Assembly (NCBI GenBank): GCA_049515175.1
Contig: JBEKUI010000063.1
Coordinates: forward strand, 1-27,066
Source: JACQNR01 sp049515175
GTDB taxonomy: Bacteria; Acidobacteriota; Terriglobia; UBA7540
DNA length: 27,066 bases
Direction: 5' to 3'
Below are positions 1 through 5,941 of this stretch, piece after piece (position 1 is the stretch's first letter; every line of letters starts with the position of its first letter). The notes beneath the pieces are model-generated. The model did not search any database. It saw only the letters and a program-made list of their open reading frames with translations, and had not been told where the DNA came from. The translations under genes were made by a program, and so were the position numbers.

Positions 1-772
1 CCATTGCCGGCGTGACCCTCAAGGTCTGGTGAATCCTCACGAAATTGTAATGGGCGAAGTGTAGCGCAACCTGGGCCTTCAAGTTCTCCAATTTCTTGCT
101 GAAAGCGTTTGTCAGCCTCGTGAACCTTCGCGCCTGCATTCGGATGGTGAGATTCTGGCGCTCGATGTAGGACGTTGAGATGTGCTTCCAAGCGGGATCT
201 CCGGTGATGCGGGTGGGCATCGCCGTGACGATGTGTGCTGGCCCGTACCACGCTGGCCCCGCGCTCCCTTCCCTGTCTCCGCCGTACATCTTCACGAGCA
301 TTCCGTAATCCACGTCCGCTCCGAAGTTGTCCTCGACGGCGCTCAGGTAGGGCTTAAAGCCGTCCGTGGTCAATTGCACGCGGTTCGCCAGCCGGGATTG
401 CAGGTCTTGGATCAGATAGAACGCGCTTGTCGCATCGCGCTTCCCGACAAGATGACAGATCGACAGCTTGGTCTCAGCGTCGATGGCCACAAAGACGTAC
501 TGGTCACCCATGATAGCCTCGTTATCATCCTCGTCCAGGTTTCCTTGCTTCTTGAACACGTAGGTCCAAATTTCATCAACCTGGACTCGCTTAGCCCTGA
601 TACGGCGCACCCGCTCATTCAAGAGCCGACCGCAGGCGTCTCCGACGCGCAGTAGAATACGCATCACGGTCTTATGCTCGACGCCAATCATTCGGGCGGT
701 CGCCCGGATCGAGTTGCCTTCCACCAGGGCGCTGACGATCTGGATTTGTTTTCCTAAAGGTGTGATATTCAT
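1..772 (-). CDS. IS1-like DDE transposase, C-terminus cut by window edge
   Basis: Reading leftward from the ATG at 772 the frame stays open for 257 codons to base 1. It was translated by eye because no stop lies in the window. It begins with a helix-turn-helix-like segment (residues 5-45, with SIRATARMIGVEHKTVMRIL) and then shows a DDE catalytic layout: D66 in QVDEIW, D137 in QLTTDG and E204 in TSYIERQN. The C-terminal part carries RRFTRLTNAFSKK and HYNFVRIHQTLRVTPAM, typical of the single-ORF IS1-type transposases common in soil bacteria. The role is cut-and-paste or copy movement of an insertion sequence. All three acidic residues are present, so it is probably functional apart from the missing end. 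Terminal inverted repeats could not be identified. The start overlaps the stop of an 18-codon upstream ORF. Confidence 0.88.
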   Translation of the reverse strand, partial: MNITPLGKQIQIVSALVEGNSIRATARMIGVEHKTVMRILLRVGDACGRLLNERVRRIRAKRVQVDEIWTYVFKKQGNLDEDDNEAIMGDQYVFVAIDAETKLSICHLVGKRDATSAFYLIQDLQSRLANRVQLTTDGFKPYLSAVEDNFGADVDYGMLVKMYGGDREGSAGPAWYGPAHIVTAMPTRITGDPAWKHISTSYIERQNLTIRMQARRFTRLTNAFSKKLENLKAQVALHFAHYNFVRIHQTLRVTPAM

Positions 773-825
773 TTCGGCTTGCCCTTTCTGCGAGGCGAGC
801 CGATAATGTGATTGAAGATCGGCAT
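769..825 (-). CDS. possible 18-residue leader peptide ahead of the transposase
   Basis: An ATG at 825 opens a short frame (MPIFNHIIGSPRRKGKPK) whose TGA overlaps the transposase ATG in an ATGA arrangement. This is the geometry of translational coupling. There is only a weak GGGG as ribosome site. It may be chance; an upstream coupled peptide would be a way to restrain transposase synthesis. Confidence 0.2.
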   Translation of the reverse strand: MPIFNHIIGSPRRKGKPK

Positions 826-851
826 TGCGGCTAACCCCGCGTGCTGATTTG

Positions 852-893
852 GCCCTGTCGGTAGTTAGAGCTACCGGCGGGGCTTTCTATTTC
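852..893 (+). terminator. GC-rich 13-bp hairpin, terminator-like on + strand, leader hairpin on - strand
   Basis: Arms 852-864 and 871-883 pair over 13 positions with two G-U wobbles around the 6-base loop TTAGAG. On the plus strand it is followed by TTTCTATTTC, as in an intrinsic terminator, although no rightward gene ends here. On the minus strand the same hairpin lies within about 12 bases of the predicted transcription start for the transposase, so it would form the 5' end of that mRNA. Confidence 0.5.
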
Positions 894-900
894 ACTCCCA

Positions 901-930
901 ATAATACAACAGCCGCTCGTTGTTTGTCAA
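901..930 (-). promoter_or_regulatory. sigma70-type promoter with internal palindrome, copy A
   Basis: Reading leftward: TTGACA at 930-925, an 18-base spacer, TATTAT at 906-901. The spacer contains the inverted repeat ACAAC-8-GTTGT, a possible operator. It points at the transposase and its leader hairpin. A near-identical copy is at 1143-1172. Confidence 0.6.
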
Positions 931-971
931 GCAAAAACAGCGATCAGCCGTTTTCTTGTTGGCTTCTTTAG

Positions 972-1136
972 TTACGCTTTCGTGTGATGGTTTTTCTTTT
1001 CTGGTGGTCGTCCGCCACCGTGGACCTTGCGCTTGGCTTGGAGTTGGCGGAAGTATTCTGGACCGCGCTCGGCGATGGCGCGACCGCCCATCCTGCCGAG
1101 TGCAATGGCTGCGGGATTCTTCTTAGCTTCTTTCAT
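972..1136 (-). CDS. 54-residue basic Gly/Arg-rich protein
   Basis: The ATG at 1136 opens 54 codons ending in TAA at 974-972. The product starts MKEAKKNPAAIALGRMGGRA and continues with AERGPEYFRQLQAKRK and a GGGRPPEKK tail, so it is highly basic and without membrane segments. The xALGRMGGRA stretch resembles short Gly-rich proteins often annotated as hypothetical or KGG-like in soil and cyanobacterial genomes; function is unknown. It lies 50 bases after the HEPN-like gene on the same strand but has its own strong promoter in that gap. The predicted transcription start falls on the ATG itself, so it may be translated from a leaderless mRNA. Alternatively GGTG eight bases upstream could serve as a weak ribosome site if transcription begins earlier. 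Confidence 0.6.
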   Translation of the reverse strand: MKEAKKNPAAIALGRMGGRAIAERGPEYFRQLQAKRKVHGGGRPPEKKNHHTKA

Positions 1137-1142
1137 GGCTTC

Positions 1143-1172
1143 ACCATACTACAACCGCCCGTTGTTTGTCAA
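1143..1172 (-). promoter_or_regulatory. sigma70-type promoter with internal palindrome, copy B
   Basis: Reading leftward: TTGACA at 1172-1167, an 18-base spacer, TATGGT at 1148-1143. The first 18 bases match copy A except for one position (TTGACAAACAACG then GGCGG instead of AGCGG). The spacer holds ACAAC-5-GTTGT. The -10 box ends six bases before the ATG at 1136. Confidence 0.55.
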
Positions 1173-1186
1173 CTCCAAAACAAGGG

Positions 1187-2041
1187 CTAGAGAGTCCGAG
1201 CCATTGCGGTTATCGCGCTCTTGGCGATGTCGAACAATTCTACGGCATCGTCCATTTCTAGAAAGACCTCGTGTGCAAGGGGATTACGGTGCAAGTCTCT
1301 AATTTGGTCGAGAATATTCAATACTTTCTGGTCAACGTTAGGGAAATCACGGAGTTCCTTGATGAGTTTGAATATGTCTATGTGTCCAGGCTCATTTCCA
1401 GTGGAGACCTTATAGAACTGACGAAAGACCTTTTCGAAGGCGCGCATCATGTGGATACCAGCCGCTGTCGGAAGCTCGAACGCTAGGCATCTTCCGGCCT
1501 CCTGGATGTCTTTTTTCACCTCGTCTCCAACGCGAAGGATTGTTACCGGGGAAAAGTTCTGCTCTGCGCCGTCCACTAGGATCGGCATGGAGAAGCCGCG
1601 AAGCTGTTCGACGGTGTAGGTATGCTCGGTGGGTGTTTGCGCTTTCAAGACCGTCTCGAACTCCTCCACGCTCTTGGTTAAGAACCCCTGCTCCGCTGAA
1701 CCCACTCTACCGATTTTCGCCAATCGCGGATAAGCCTCATCAATAGCCACGCTAATCGCACTGGCCGGACCAGAAAGCACCTGCATGGAAGGGAAGCTCT
1801 CGCTCCGCAGTTTGTCGAGGTGGTTCTTCGCGGTAAAGAGGATTTCGTGTGCCAGCTCACTTTCGGCCAGCCAATCCAAAAGGCGCAAGGGTGCGAGACA
1901 AGCCCCGAGCTTGTAGAATGAGAAGACGTTGAAACGCCTCATCTTCAGACCCCTCAGTGGGATAGAGAATCCAGAGGCGTCAGAGTATACCGCGAACCAA
2001 TCAGCTTTTCTCTTTTGGGTCTCAAGGGCGGTCTTATTCAC
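1187..2041 (-). CDS. hypothetical protein with C-terminal HEPN-type motif
   Basis: 284 residues from a GTG start at 2041, chosen because GAGGTG lies at the right distance upstream. The protein is soluble and mostly helical by composition. Near the C-terminus residues 252-257 read RNPLAH, which matches the HEPN consensus R-(N/H/D)-x3-H that forms the RNase active site in toxins, Abi and CRISPR effector proteins and is also found in DUF4145-like domains. The preceding helix (LNILDQIRDLH) and the following helix (EMDDAVELFDIAKSAITAM) fit the four-helix HEPN layout. The N-terminal two thirds are not recognised. The gene sits alone between a transposase block and a divergent two-gene cassette. The activity as an RNase is inference; a degenerate structural HEPN is equally possible. 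Confidence 0.75.
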   Translation of the reverse strand: MNKTALETQKRKADWFAVYSDASGFSIPLRGLKMRRFNVFSFYKLGACLAPLRLLDWLAESELAHEILFTAKNHLDKLRSESFPSMQVLSGPASAISVAIDEAYPRLAKIGRVGSAEQGFLTKSVEEFETVLKAQTPTEHTYTVEQLRGFSMPILVDGAEQNFSPVTILRVGDEVKKDIQEAGRCLAFELPTAAGIHMMRAFEKVFRQFYKVSTGNEPGHIDIFKLIKELRDFPNVDQKVLNILDQIRDLHRNPLAHEVFLEMDDAVELFDIAKSAITAMARTL

Positions 2042-2118
2042 AATTCACCTCGATCCTGAATTTTCCCAAATGACACCACTACCAAAAAACGCATTGACTT
2101 TGATTTCCCGGGTTTCTG

Positions 2119-2170
2119 TGGTAGGCTCTGGATAGCGACCACCGCCGGGGATGAAGCCCCGACGGCGGTC
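2119..2170 (+). promoter_or_regulatory. extended -10 and 14-bp leader hairpin upstream of the two-gene cassette
   Basis: TGGTAGGCT at 2119-2127 is a possible extended -10; a TTGACT at 2094-2099 is present but four to five bases too far for a standard spacer. Just after the expected start, arms 2137-2150 and 2157-2170 pair at 12 of 14 positions around a 6-base loop (ATGAAG). The hairpin ends 20 bases before the ribosome site AGGAGG (2191-2196). Confidence 0.4.
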
Positions 2171-2201
2171 TAATCACAGTACCTCAACACAGGAGGCAAC
2201 T

Positions 2202-2777
2202 ATGACTGCTAAGCATTCTCTTCAAAACCTTCCCCCAACACAAGTCTTAGAACCGAAGCCGGAGCAAATCCATAGCCTGGGCGCGACGCATCCGACCGGT
2301 GATCTTCTCGAATACTTGGCCGGCGCGAGCCCCACTGGCCTGGCAAACTTCGAGTTGAAGAACTGCGGACAATTGAACGAGATCCGTCGCGAGCTCCGAA
2401 CCGTCCTGGAGCGCTGGCTTGACGGGTTGGCCCTGGAAAAATTCATCGCTTGGCAGCAAAGAAAGCCCCGGCCCGTGAACGGCGGCCACGTCCGCGCGGA
2501 AAGTGTGCGCGAGCCGATCCCGGATGATCTGGACGGGTCATTCGAGCCCTTCTTGCGGCCGCGGGGCCAGGCCGCCGCAATTCGGCGCGAGCAAACCATG
2601 AGCCAGCGCCGAATCTGGGGGGAGCACTTCCGGCACTTTGGTTGTCTCGCTAAGGGTTGCGAAAGCGGCGAGAGCTATGGCGGCTCCGGAGTCTGCCTGC
2701 GTTGTCACACGAAAATCAAAGCGCGCCTGGCAGCAATCGGACAGGAGTTGCGCCTTGCAGCCGCGCGGGTGAGCTGA
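2202..2777 (+). CDS. hypothetical protein with C-terminal zinc-ribbon-like cysteines
   Basis: 191 residues. The ATG at 2202 is preceded by AGGAGG with five bases of spacing, which decides against the ATG at 2151 inside the leader hairpin. The middle part (residues about 55-85) looks helical (LNEIRRELRTVLERWLDG). The C-terminal end has four cysteines at 148, 153, 165 and 168 in a C-x4-C-x11-C-x2-C pattern, likely to bind one zinc, followed by a basic helix. This suggests nucleic-acid or protein binding. No known family is recognised. It is the first gene of a two-gene unit: its TGA overlaps the next ATG (TGATG), so the products are probably made in fixed ratio. Confidence 0.75.
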   Translation: MTAKHSLQNLPPTQVLEPKPEQIHSLGATHPTGDLLEYLAGASPTGLANFELKNCGQLNEIRRELRTVLERWLDGLALEKFIAWQQRKPRPVNGGHVRAESVREPIPDDLDGSFEPFLRPRGQAAAIRREQTMSQRRIWGEHFRHFGCLAKGCESGESYGGSGVCLRCHTKIKARLAAIGQELRLAAARVS

Positions 2778-3088
2778 TGGCCGAGAGCAAACCAATCGAT
2801 GAAGCGACCTGGAATCAGATCGCGGCCCTTGCGGTTAATCGGGCGTTTATGCTCGGGGGACGTGGCGAACTAAAGCCGCCGATCACGATCACGATCGATG
2901 ACGACGAAGGAACGATCCTTCAATTTCGTCTTCCGGCCCTGGATGGCAGCGTCGAGGTTGGCGAGCTCTCGCCTATCAGGGTGGACCGTGTGGTGCGCTG
3001 GCCGCTGCGCGTTCTGTTTGAAGATGCCGGCGGCCAGAACGCTTTCGAATCGAAGCTCGACGGCCCCGCTGCTCCCACCATTCAGTAA
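2777..3088 (+). CDS. hypothetical 103-residue protein
   Basis: Starts at the ATG sharing its A with the stop of the upstream gene (TGATG), a re-initiation arrangement. The product begins MAESKPIDEATWNQIAALAV, then has a beta-rich middle (PPITITIDDDEGTILQFRLP) and ends near FEDAGGQNAFESKLDG. There is no signal peptide, membrane segment or cysteine. It is acidic overall, in contrast to its partner with the zinc-ribbon-like tail, so a complex between the two is plausible but unproven. No family recognised. Confidence 0.65.
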   Translation: MAESKPIDEATWNQIAALAVNRAFMLGGRGELKPPITITIDDDEGTILQFRLPALDGSVEVGELSPIRVDRVVRWPLRVLFEDAGGQNAFESKLDGPAAPTIQ

Positions 3089-3395
3089 TCTGGCCCACGA
3101 AAGCCCCGAAGTTCCCGGCCGGCCCTACGATGGCCCGATTTTGCCGCCCAGGCTGCCCCAGGACGCGCCGATGGGCCTCCGGCTATGCCCTGGTACCCTC
3201 TGATTTTGAATTGAGGCTCTTGGTGGTGATTTCACCATAGGCTAGTTGTCTTTCAGCTGGTGGCTGTAGTGGTGCCCCTTCGTTCCGCAATTCGGTGCTA
3301 AACTGTGCGAGTGGGTGCATCGGGCGCTTTCGTAACCTATTGATTTTTCACGGTGGTGCTTCTTCGTGCGCAACCTTGCAACCGATATTGGTGGT
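3089..3395. other. 307 bases without a supported gene
   Basis: No frame with convincing codon use is seen on either strand. A leftward frame of about 55 codons around 3185-3350 has no ribosome site and no recognisable motif. The right end abuts the tRNA half at 3396, so this is the inner edge of the accessory block. Confidence 0.5.
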
Positions 3396-3433
3396 TTAGA
3401 AGGCCGATGCTCTATCCGCTGAGCTACACGCCC
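3396..3433 (-). pseudogene. 5' half of tRNA-Arg(UCU), 3' half missing
   Basis: Reading leftward from 3433: acceptor strand GGGCGTG, TA, D-arm GCTC...GAGC, A26, anticodon stem TCGGC and loop CTTCTAA with anticodon TCT. The expected returning stem GCCGA is replaced by ACCAC, and no variable arm, T-arm (GGTTCGA) or matching acceptor strand was found down to base 1. The break is therefore right at the 3' side of the anticodon loop. It can only be a functional tRNA if an intron or a distant second half exists. Confidence 0.75.
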
Positions 3434-3447
3434 AGTCTCCTGCGAAC

Positions 3448-3476
3448 ATCATAACCGGGCACGACACCTCAGTCAA
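3448..3476 (-). promoter_or_regulatory. promoter of the truncated tRNA-Arg
   Basis: Reading leftward: TTGACT at 3476-3471, a 17-base spacer and TATGAT at 3453-3448, fifteen bases before the tRNA 5' end. A near-consensus promoter left intact on the chromosome side. Confidence 0.6.
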
Positions 3477-3526
3477 TTCTCTGTCGAGGGCGGCCCTCGA
3501 ATCGGTCCCGCGCCACACTTGTGCTC

Positions 3527-3556
3527 TTGACTCTGCGGGGCAAGCGGGAGTCTACT
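3527..3556 (+). promoter_or_regulatory. probable promoter of the PEGA gene
   Basis: TTGACT at 3527-3532, an 18-base spacer and TCTACT at 3551-3556. The predicted start is about 30 bases before the ATG at 3594. A perfect inverted repeat GAGGGC-g-GCCCTC (3486-3498) lies upstream. Confidence 0.4.
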
Positions 3557-3593
3557 GGGAGGAGTAGGTCAGGCAGGTGGACAGGGGGTGACA

Positions 3594-4118
3594 ATGAAGA
3601 TAGCGCACAGATTGCTCCTCCCGGGCATACTGGTTGTTCTGGTGGAGGCGGTATTTGTGCTCTCCGCCTACGGGCAGGCGGCCGTGGAGTATGGAGCGGC
3701 GGCGAGCAAGTCAACGGCGATGACTTCCCAAGCCGCGACGGCGCTCGGGTCGCGCGTCCAATCGGCGTTCAGTGGGGGCCAGCGGACGCCCTTGAAAATC
3801 CCCACGGCGGCCTCGAAAAACCTCGACGCCGTCATGCAGGAAAACCGGCAGAAGTTTGAGGAGAAGGGTAAGGAAACCGGCGGCACGGTCCACGTCGAAT
3901 CGGTGCCGCGTGGGGCCACCATCGCGGTGGATGGCCAGCCGGTGGGCTACTCTCCTCTGGATCTTAAGCTGCCGGAAGGAAAACATCAGCTCGAGCTGAC
4001 CCGGCCGGATTTCGAACCCTGGCGCATGGAAGTGACGGCCAGTCCGCAGGAGAGTACCTCTGTCAAGGCGCCGCTCAAGAACCGTTACAAGGGAGTGGTG
4101 ACGATCGCAATTAATTAG
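3594..4118 (+). CDS. secreted PEGA-domain protein
   Basis: 174 residues. ATG at 3594 has AGGGGG (3583-3588) five bases upstream; a GTG two codons earlier overlaps that site and is less likely. Residues 1-28 are a signal peptide (basic MKIAHR, then a hydrophobic stretch to AYGQA). The C-terminal 75 residues form a PEGA domain: GGTVHVESVPRGATIAVDG, then PVGYSPLDLKLPEGKHQLEL and a closing beta strand. PEGA domains are surface or periplasmic beta modules, often near S-layers or proteases, with no enzymatic activity. The linker (residues 30-95) is Ala/Ser/Lys-rich. Convergent with the ROK gene. Confidence 0.85.
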   Translation: MKIAHRLLLPGILVVLVEAVFVLSAYGQAAVEYGAAASKSTAMTSQAATALGSRVQSAFSGGQRTPLKIPTAASKNLDAVMQENRQKFEEKGKETGGTVHVESVPRGATIAVDGQPVGYSPLDLKLPEGKHQLELTRPDFEPWRMEVTASPQESTSVKAPLKNRYKGVVTIAIN

Positions 4119-4214
4119 TGTGTCCGGAGGCGCGGCGGAGGTTCCGCTGCTGCATCTTGGTAACGGCTCTGCTGCGGGTGTGACCTCATCACTTGCCGTG
4201 TGCGGGCGGGTCCC

Positions 4215-4295
4215 ATGCTCTTCAAAGCACTTTTCTTCTTCTTTGTGATTGTTGTCGTCGGCGCACTGCTGGCGGGAATGACTTCCAAGAAATAG
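4215..4295 (+). CDS. putative 26-residue membrane peptide
   Basis: The ATG at 4215 opens MLFKALFFFFVIVVVGALLA followed by GMTSKK and TAG. It is a single hydrophobic helix with a basic tail, the shape of small regulatory membrane proteins. GGGCGGG six bases upstream could be a ribosome site. It lies in the 238-base convergent gap between the PEGA and ROK genes, which is otherwise empty. Chance cannot be excluded for an ORF this short. Confidence 0.4.
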   Translation: MLFKALFFFFVIVVVGALLAGMTSKK

Positions 4296-4356
4296 CAGCG
4301 CCGGGTCGTCGGCGGGCCAGCCCAACCCGCACGCTTCAATCGCCCTTCGCCAATCC

Positions 4357-5325
4357 CTAGATTCCCATAGCGACGCACAGAGCGGCAGTGTCACCAATCG
4401 ATTCACCCAGGGCCGCGGGCACGATCTGGCAGACGCCGGCGGACAGCCCCAGCGCCTCGCGCCGCATCACCTGGCGCGCCGGATCGAGAAGCAGATCGCC
4501 CAGCCGCATCGCCAGCCCGCCGATGACGATGCGCTCGGGATTGAGCACATCCACGAGAATGGCCAGCACCTCGCCGAGCCGCTCGCCCGTCGAGCGCAGC
4601 AGGCCCAGCGCCACCGCGTCGCCCTTGCGCGCCGCTGTCGCCACGTCTTTGCCCGTGATGGCTTTGCCGCTGCGGATGTGATCGGCGAGCAAGGTTTTCT
4701 TCCCCTTGCGCTGCGCCTCGGCAACGCTCTGCGCCGCCAACTGCGCCATCGCGCCTCCGCTCGCCCAGCCCTCCGCCGAGCCCGCCTTGTTGTGGCCGGT
4801 GGGTCCGCTGCGGGTCAGGCGCACATGGCCGATTTCCCCCGCCTGATCGTTCGTGCCGCGATAGAGATGCCCATCGGTAATGATCCCCGCGCCGAGTCCC
4901 GTGCCCATGGTGAGGAAGACCATATTCTGGCAGCCCTTGCCCGCACCGAAGCGGTGCTCAGCGACCGCGCCGGCGTTGGCGTCGTTCTCGATCAGGCATT
5001 CCACTTTGAATTCTTCTTCCAAAATCGTCTTCAGCGGCAGATCGTCCCAGGTCGGCAGGTTAGGCGGCGATTGTATGATTCCGCGCACGCGGTCGAGCGG
5101 CCCGCCGCAACTCACGCCCAGGCGGACCAACGCATCGCGAGGGATCCCTTGCGCCGCGAGCAGATCGTCCGTCGCTTTCTGGATGTGGTTGATCGTGAAC
5201 TGCGGCCCCTTGGACGGGCGCGTGGCGAACTCCTCGCGTCCCAGCAAGGCCGGCGGCTCGGCCGAGAGCACCACCGCCGTCTTCGTTCCACCGATATCGA
5301 TTCCTACAAAAACCTTGCCCTGCAT
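4357..5325 (-). CDS. ROK family sugar kinase (glucokinase-like)
   Basis: 322 residues. The ATG at 5325 follows GGGAGG by three bases. The N-terminal phosphate-binding loop reads GIDIGGTKT (residues 8-16), the catalytic aspartate is in IENDANAGAVAEHRFGAG, and the second ATP motif is FLTMGTGLGAGI. GEIGHVRL carries the ROK histidine. The usual zinc motif CxCGxxGCxE is absent: here the segment is SGPTGHNKAGSAEGWASG with no cysteine. Cysteine-free variants are known in the family. No helix-turn-helix is present, so this is a kinase, not a ROK repressor. The likely reaction is ATP-dependent phosphorylation of glucose or a related hexose in the cytoplasm; substrate is not certain. tRNA-His lies 43 bases upstream on the same strand. 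Confidence 0.9.
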   Translation of the reverse strand: MQGKVFVGIDIGGTKTAVVLSAEPPALLGREEFATRPSKGPQFTINHIQKATDDLLAAQGIPRDALVRLGVSCGGPLDRVRGIIQSPPNLPTWDDLPLKTILEEEFKVECLIENDANAGAVAEHRFGAGKGCQNMVFLTMGTGLGAGIITDGHLYRGTNDQAGEIGHVRLTRSGPTGHNKAGSAEGWASGGAMAQLAAQSVAEAQRKGKKTLLADHIRSGKAITGKDVATAARKGDAVALGLLRSTGERLGEVLAILVDVLNPERIVIGGLAMRLGDLLLDPARQVMRREALGLSAGVCQIVPAALGESIGDTAALCVAMGI

Positions 5326-5367
5326 CTGCCTCCCTACAAGGGAAAATCGTTGGACTTAGAAGGGAAT

Positions 5368-5445
5368 TGGGGTGAGCGACGGGATTCGAACCCGCGACGT
5401 CCAGAGCCACAGTCTGGCGCTCTACCAAGCTGAGCTACGCTCACC
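5368..5445 (-). tRNA. tRNA-His(GTG)
   Basis: Leftward cloverleaf with acceptor GTGAGCG/CGCTCAC, anticodon stem CCAGA/TCTGG, loop CTGTGGC (anticodon GTG), T-arm GCGGG-TTCGAAT-CCCGT. The extra G at 5445 facing C73 is the histidine identity pair. CCA is encoded (5370-5368). Confidence 0.96.
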
Positions 5446-5517
5446 ACACTGCCGGGTACGGCCAGCGGCCGCGATTCCATTGTGGCATCGGGCCGCGAGG
5501 ACTGTCAACCGGAGGCG

Positions 5518-5934
5518 CTATTTGGAGACGGGAATTTCCTGGAGTTCCGTGGGGGCCTGGCAGCAGACGCAGTTGCCCGGCTCGAGCGCTTCGATGTTGC
5601 ACACCTCGCAGAAATAGCGCACGCGGTAAACTTTGCCGTCCTTCATGGTGTAGAACTGGCGCACCTTCAGCGTGCCGTCCGCCGCCCATTCGCCTTCCAC
5701 GCGGATTTCGCGGCCCTCGAGTCGCTTGTCGAGCAGAGTGTTGAAGTGCCAGGTCCGCACTGTGCTCAGCGGGTAATCTTTGCCCTGGACGCGCAACGCC
5801 GGACCGCTTGGCAGATGGACCAGCTTGCCTTCCAGCGGTAGGGCAGGTCTTGCCTCAGCGCCTGCCGCCAGGCCGCAAGTCGCCGCCAAGCTGATCGCGG
5901 ATAATGCGAGAGTAAGGCCAATCCTGAATCTCAA
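5518..5934 (-). CDS. small secreted Cys-rich hypothetical protein
   Basis: 138 residues from a TTG start at 5934. Longer starts would run deep into the upstream gene. TTG is preceded by AGGT and gives a clean signal peptide (MRFRIGLTLALSAISLAATC ending near AGAEA). The mature part has a short beta domain (KLVHLPSGPALRVQGKDYPL, RTWHFNTLLDKRLEGREIRV) then a cysteine cluster CEVCNIEALEPGNCVCCQAP, which looks like a metal-binding knuckle. Function unknown. The gap to the upstream gene is only seven bases, so the two are one transcript. Confidence 0.72.
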   Translation of the reverse strand: MRFRIGLTLALSAISLAATCGLAAGAEARPALPLEGKLVHLPSGPALRVQGKDYPLSTVRTWHFNTLLDKRLEGREIRVEGEWAADGTLKVRQFYTMKDGKVYRVRYFCEVCNIEALEPGNCVCCQAPTELQEIPVSK

Positions 5935-5941
5935 AAGCGAC

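Noticed and set aside
182..655. A 157-codon plus-strand frame
   Set aside because: Antisense to the transposase, whose DDE motifs are clear.
2900..3433. Group I intron in tRNA-Arg
   Set aside because: Intron insertion in an Arg anticodon loop is known, but no 3' tRNA half and no P7-type GACUA/UAGUC core could be found; an Infernal search would be decisive.
4678..5433. A 251-codon plus-strand frame
   Set aside because: Antisense to the ROK kinase and runs through tRNA-His.
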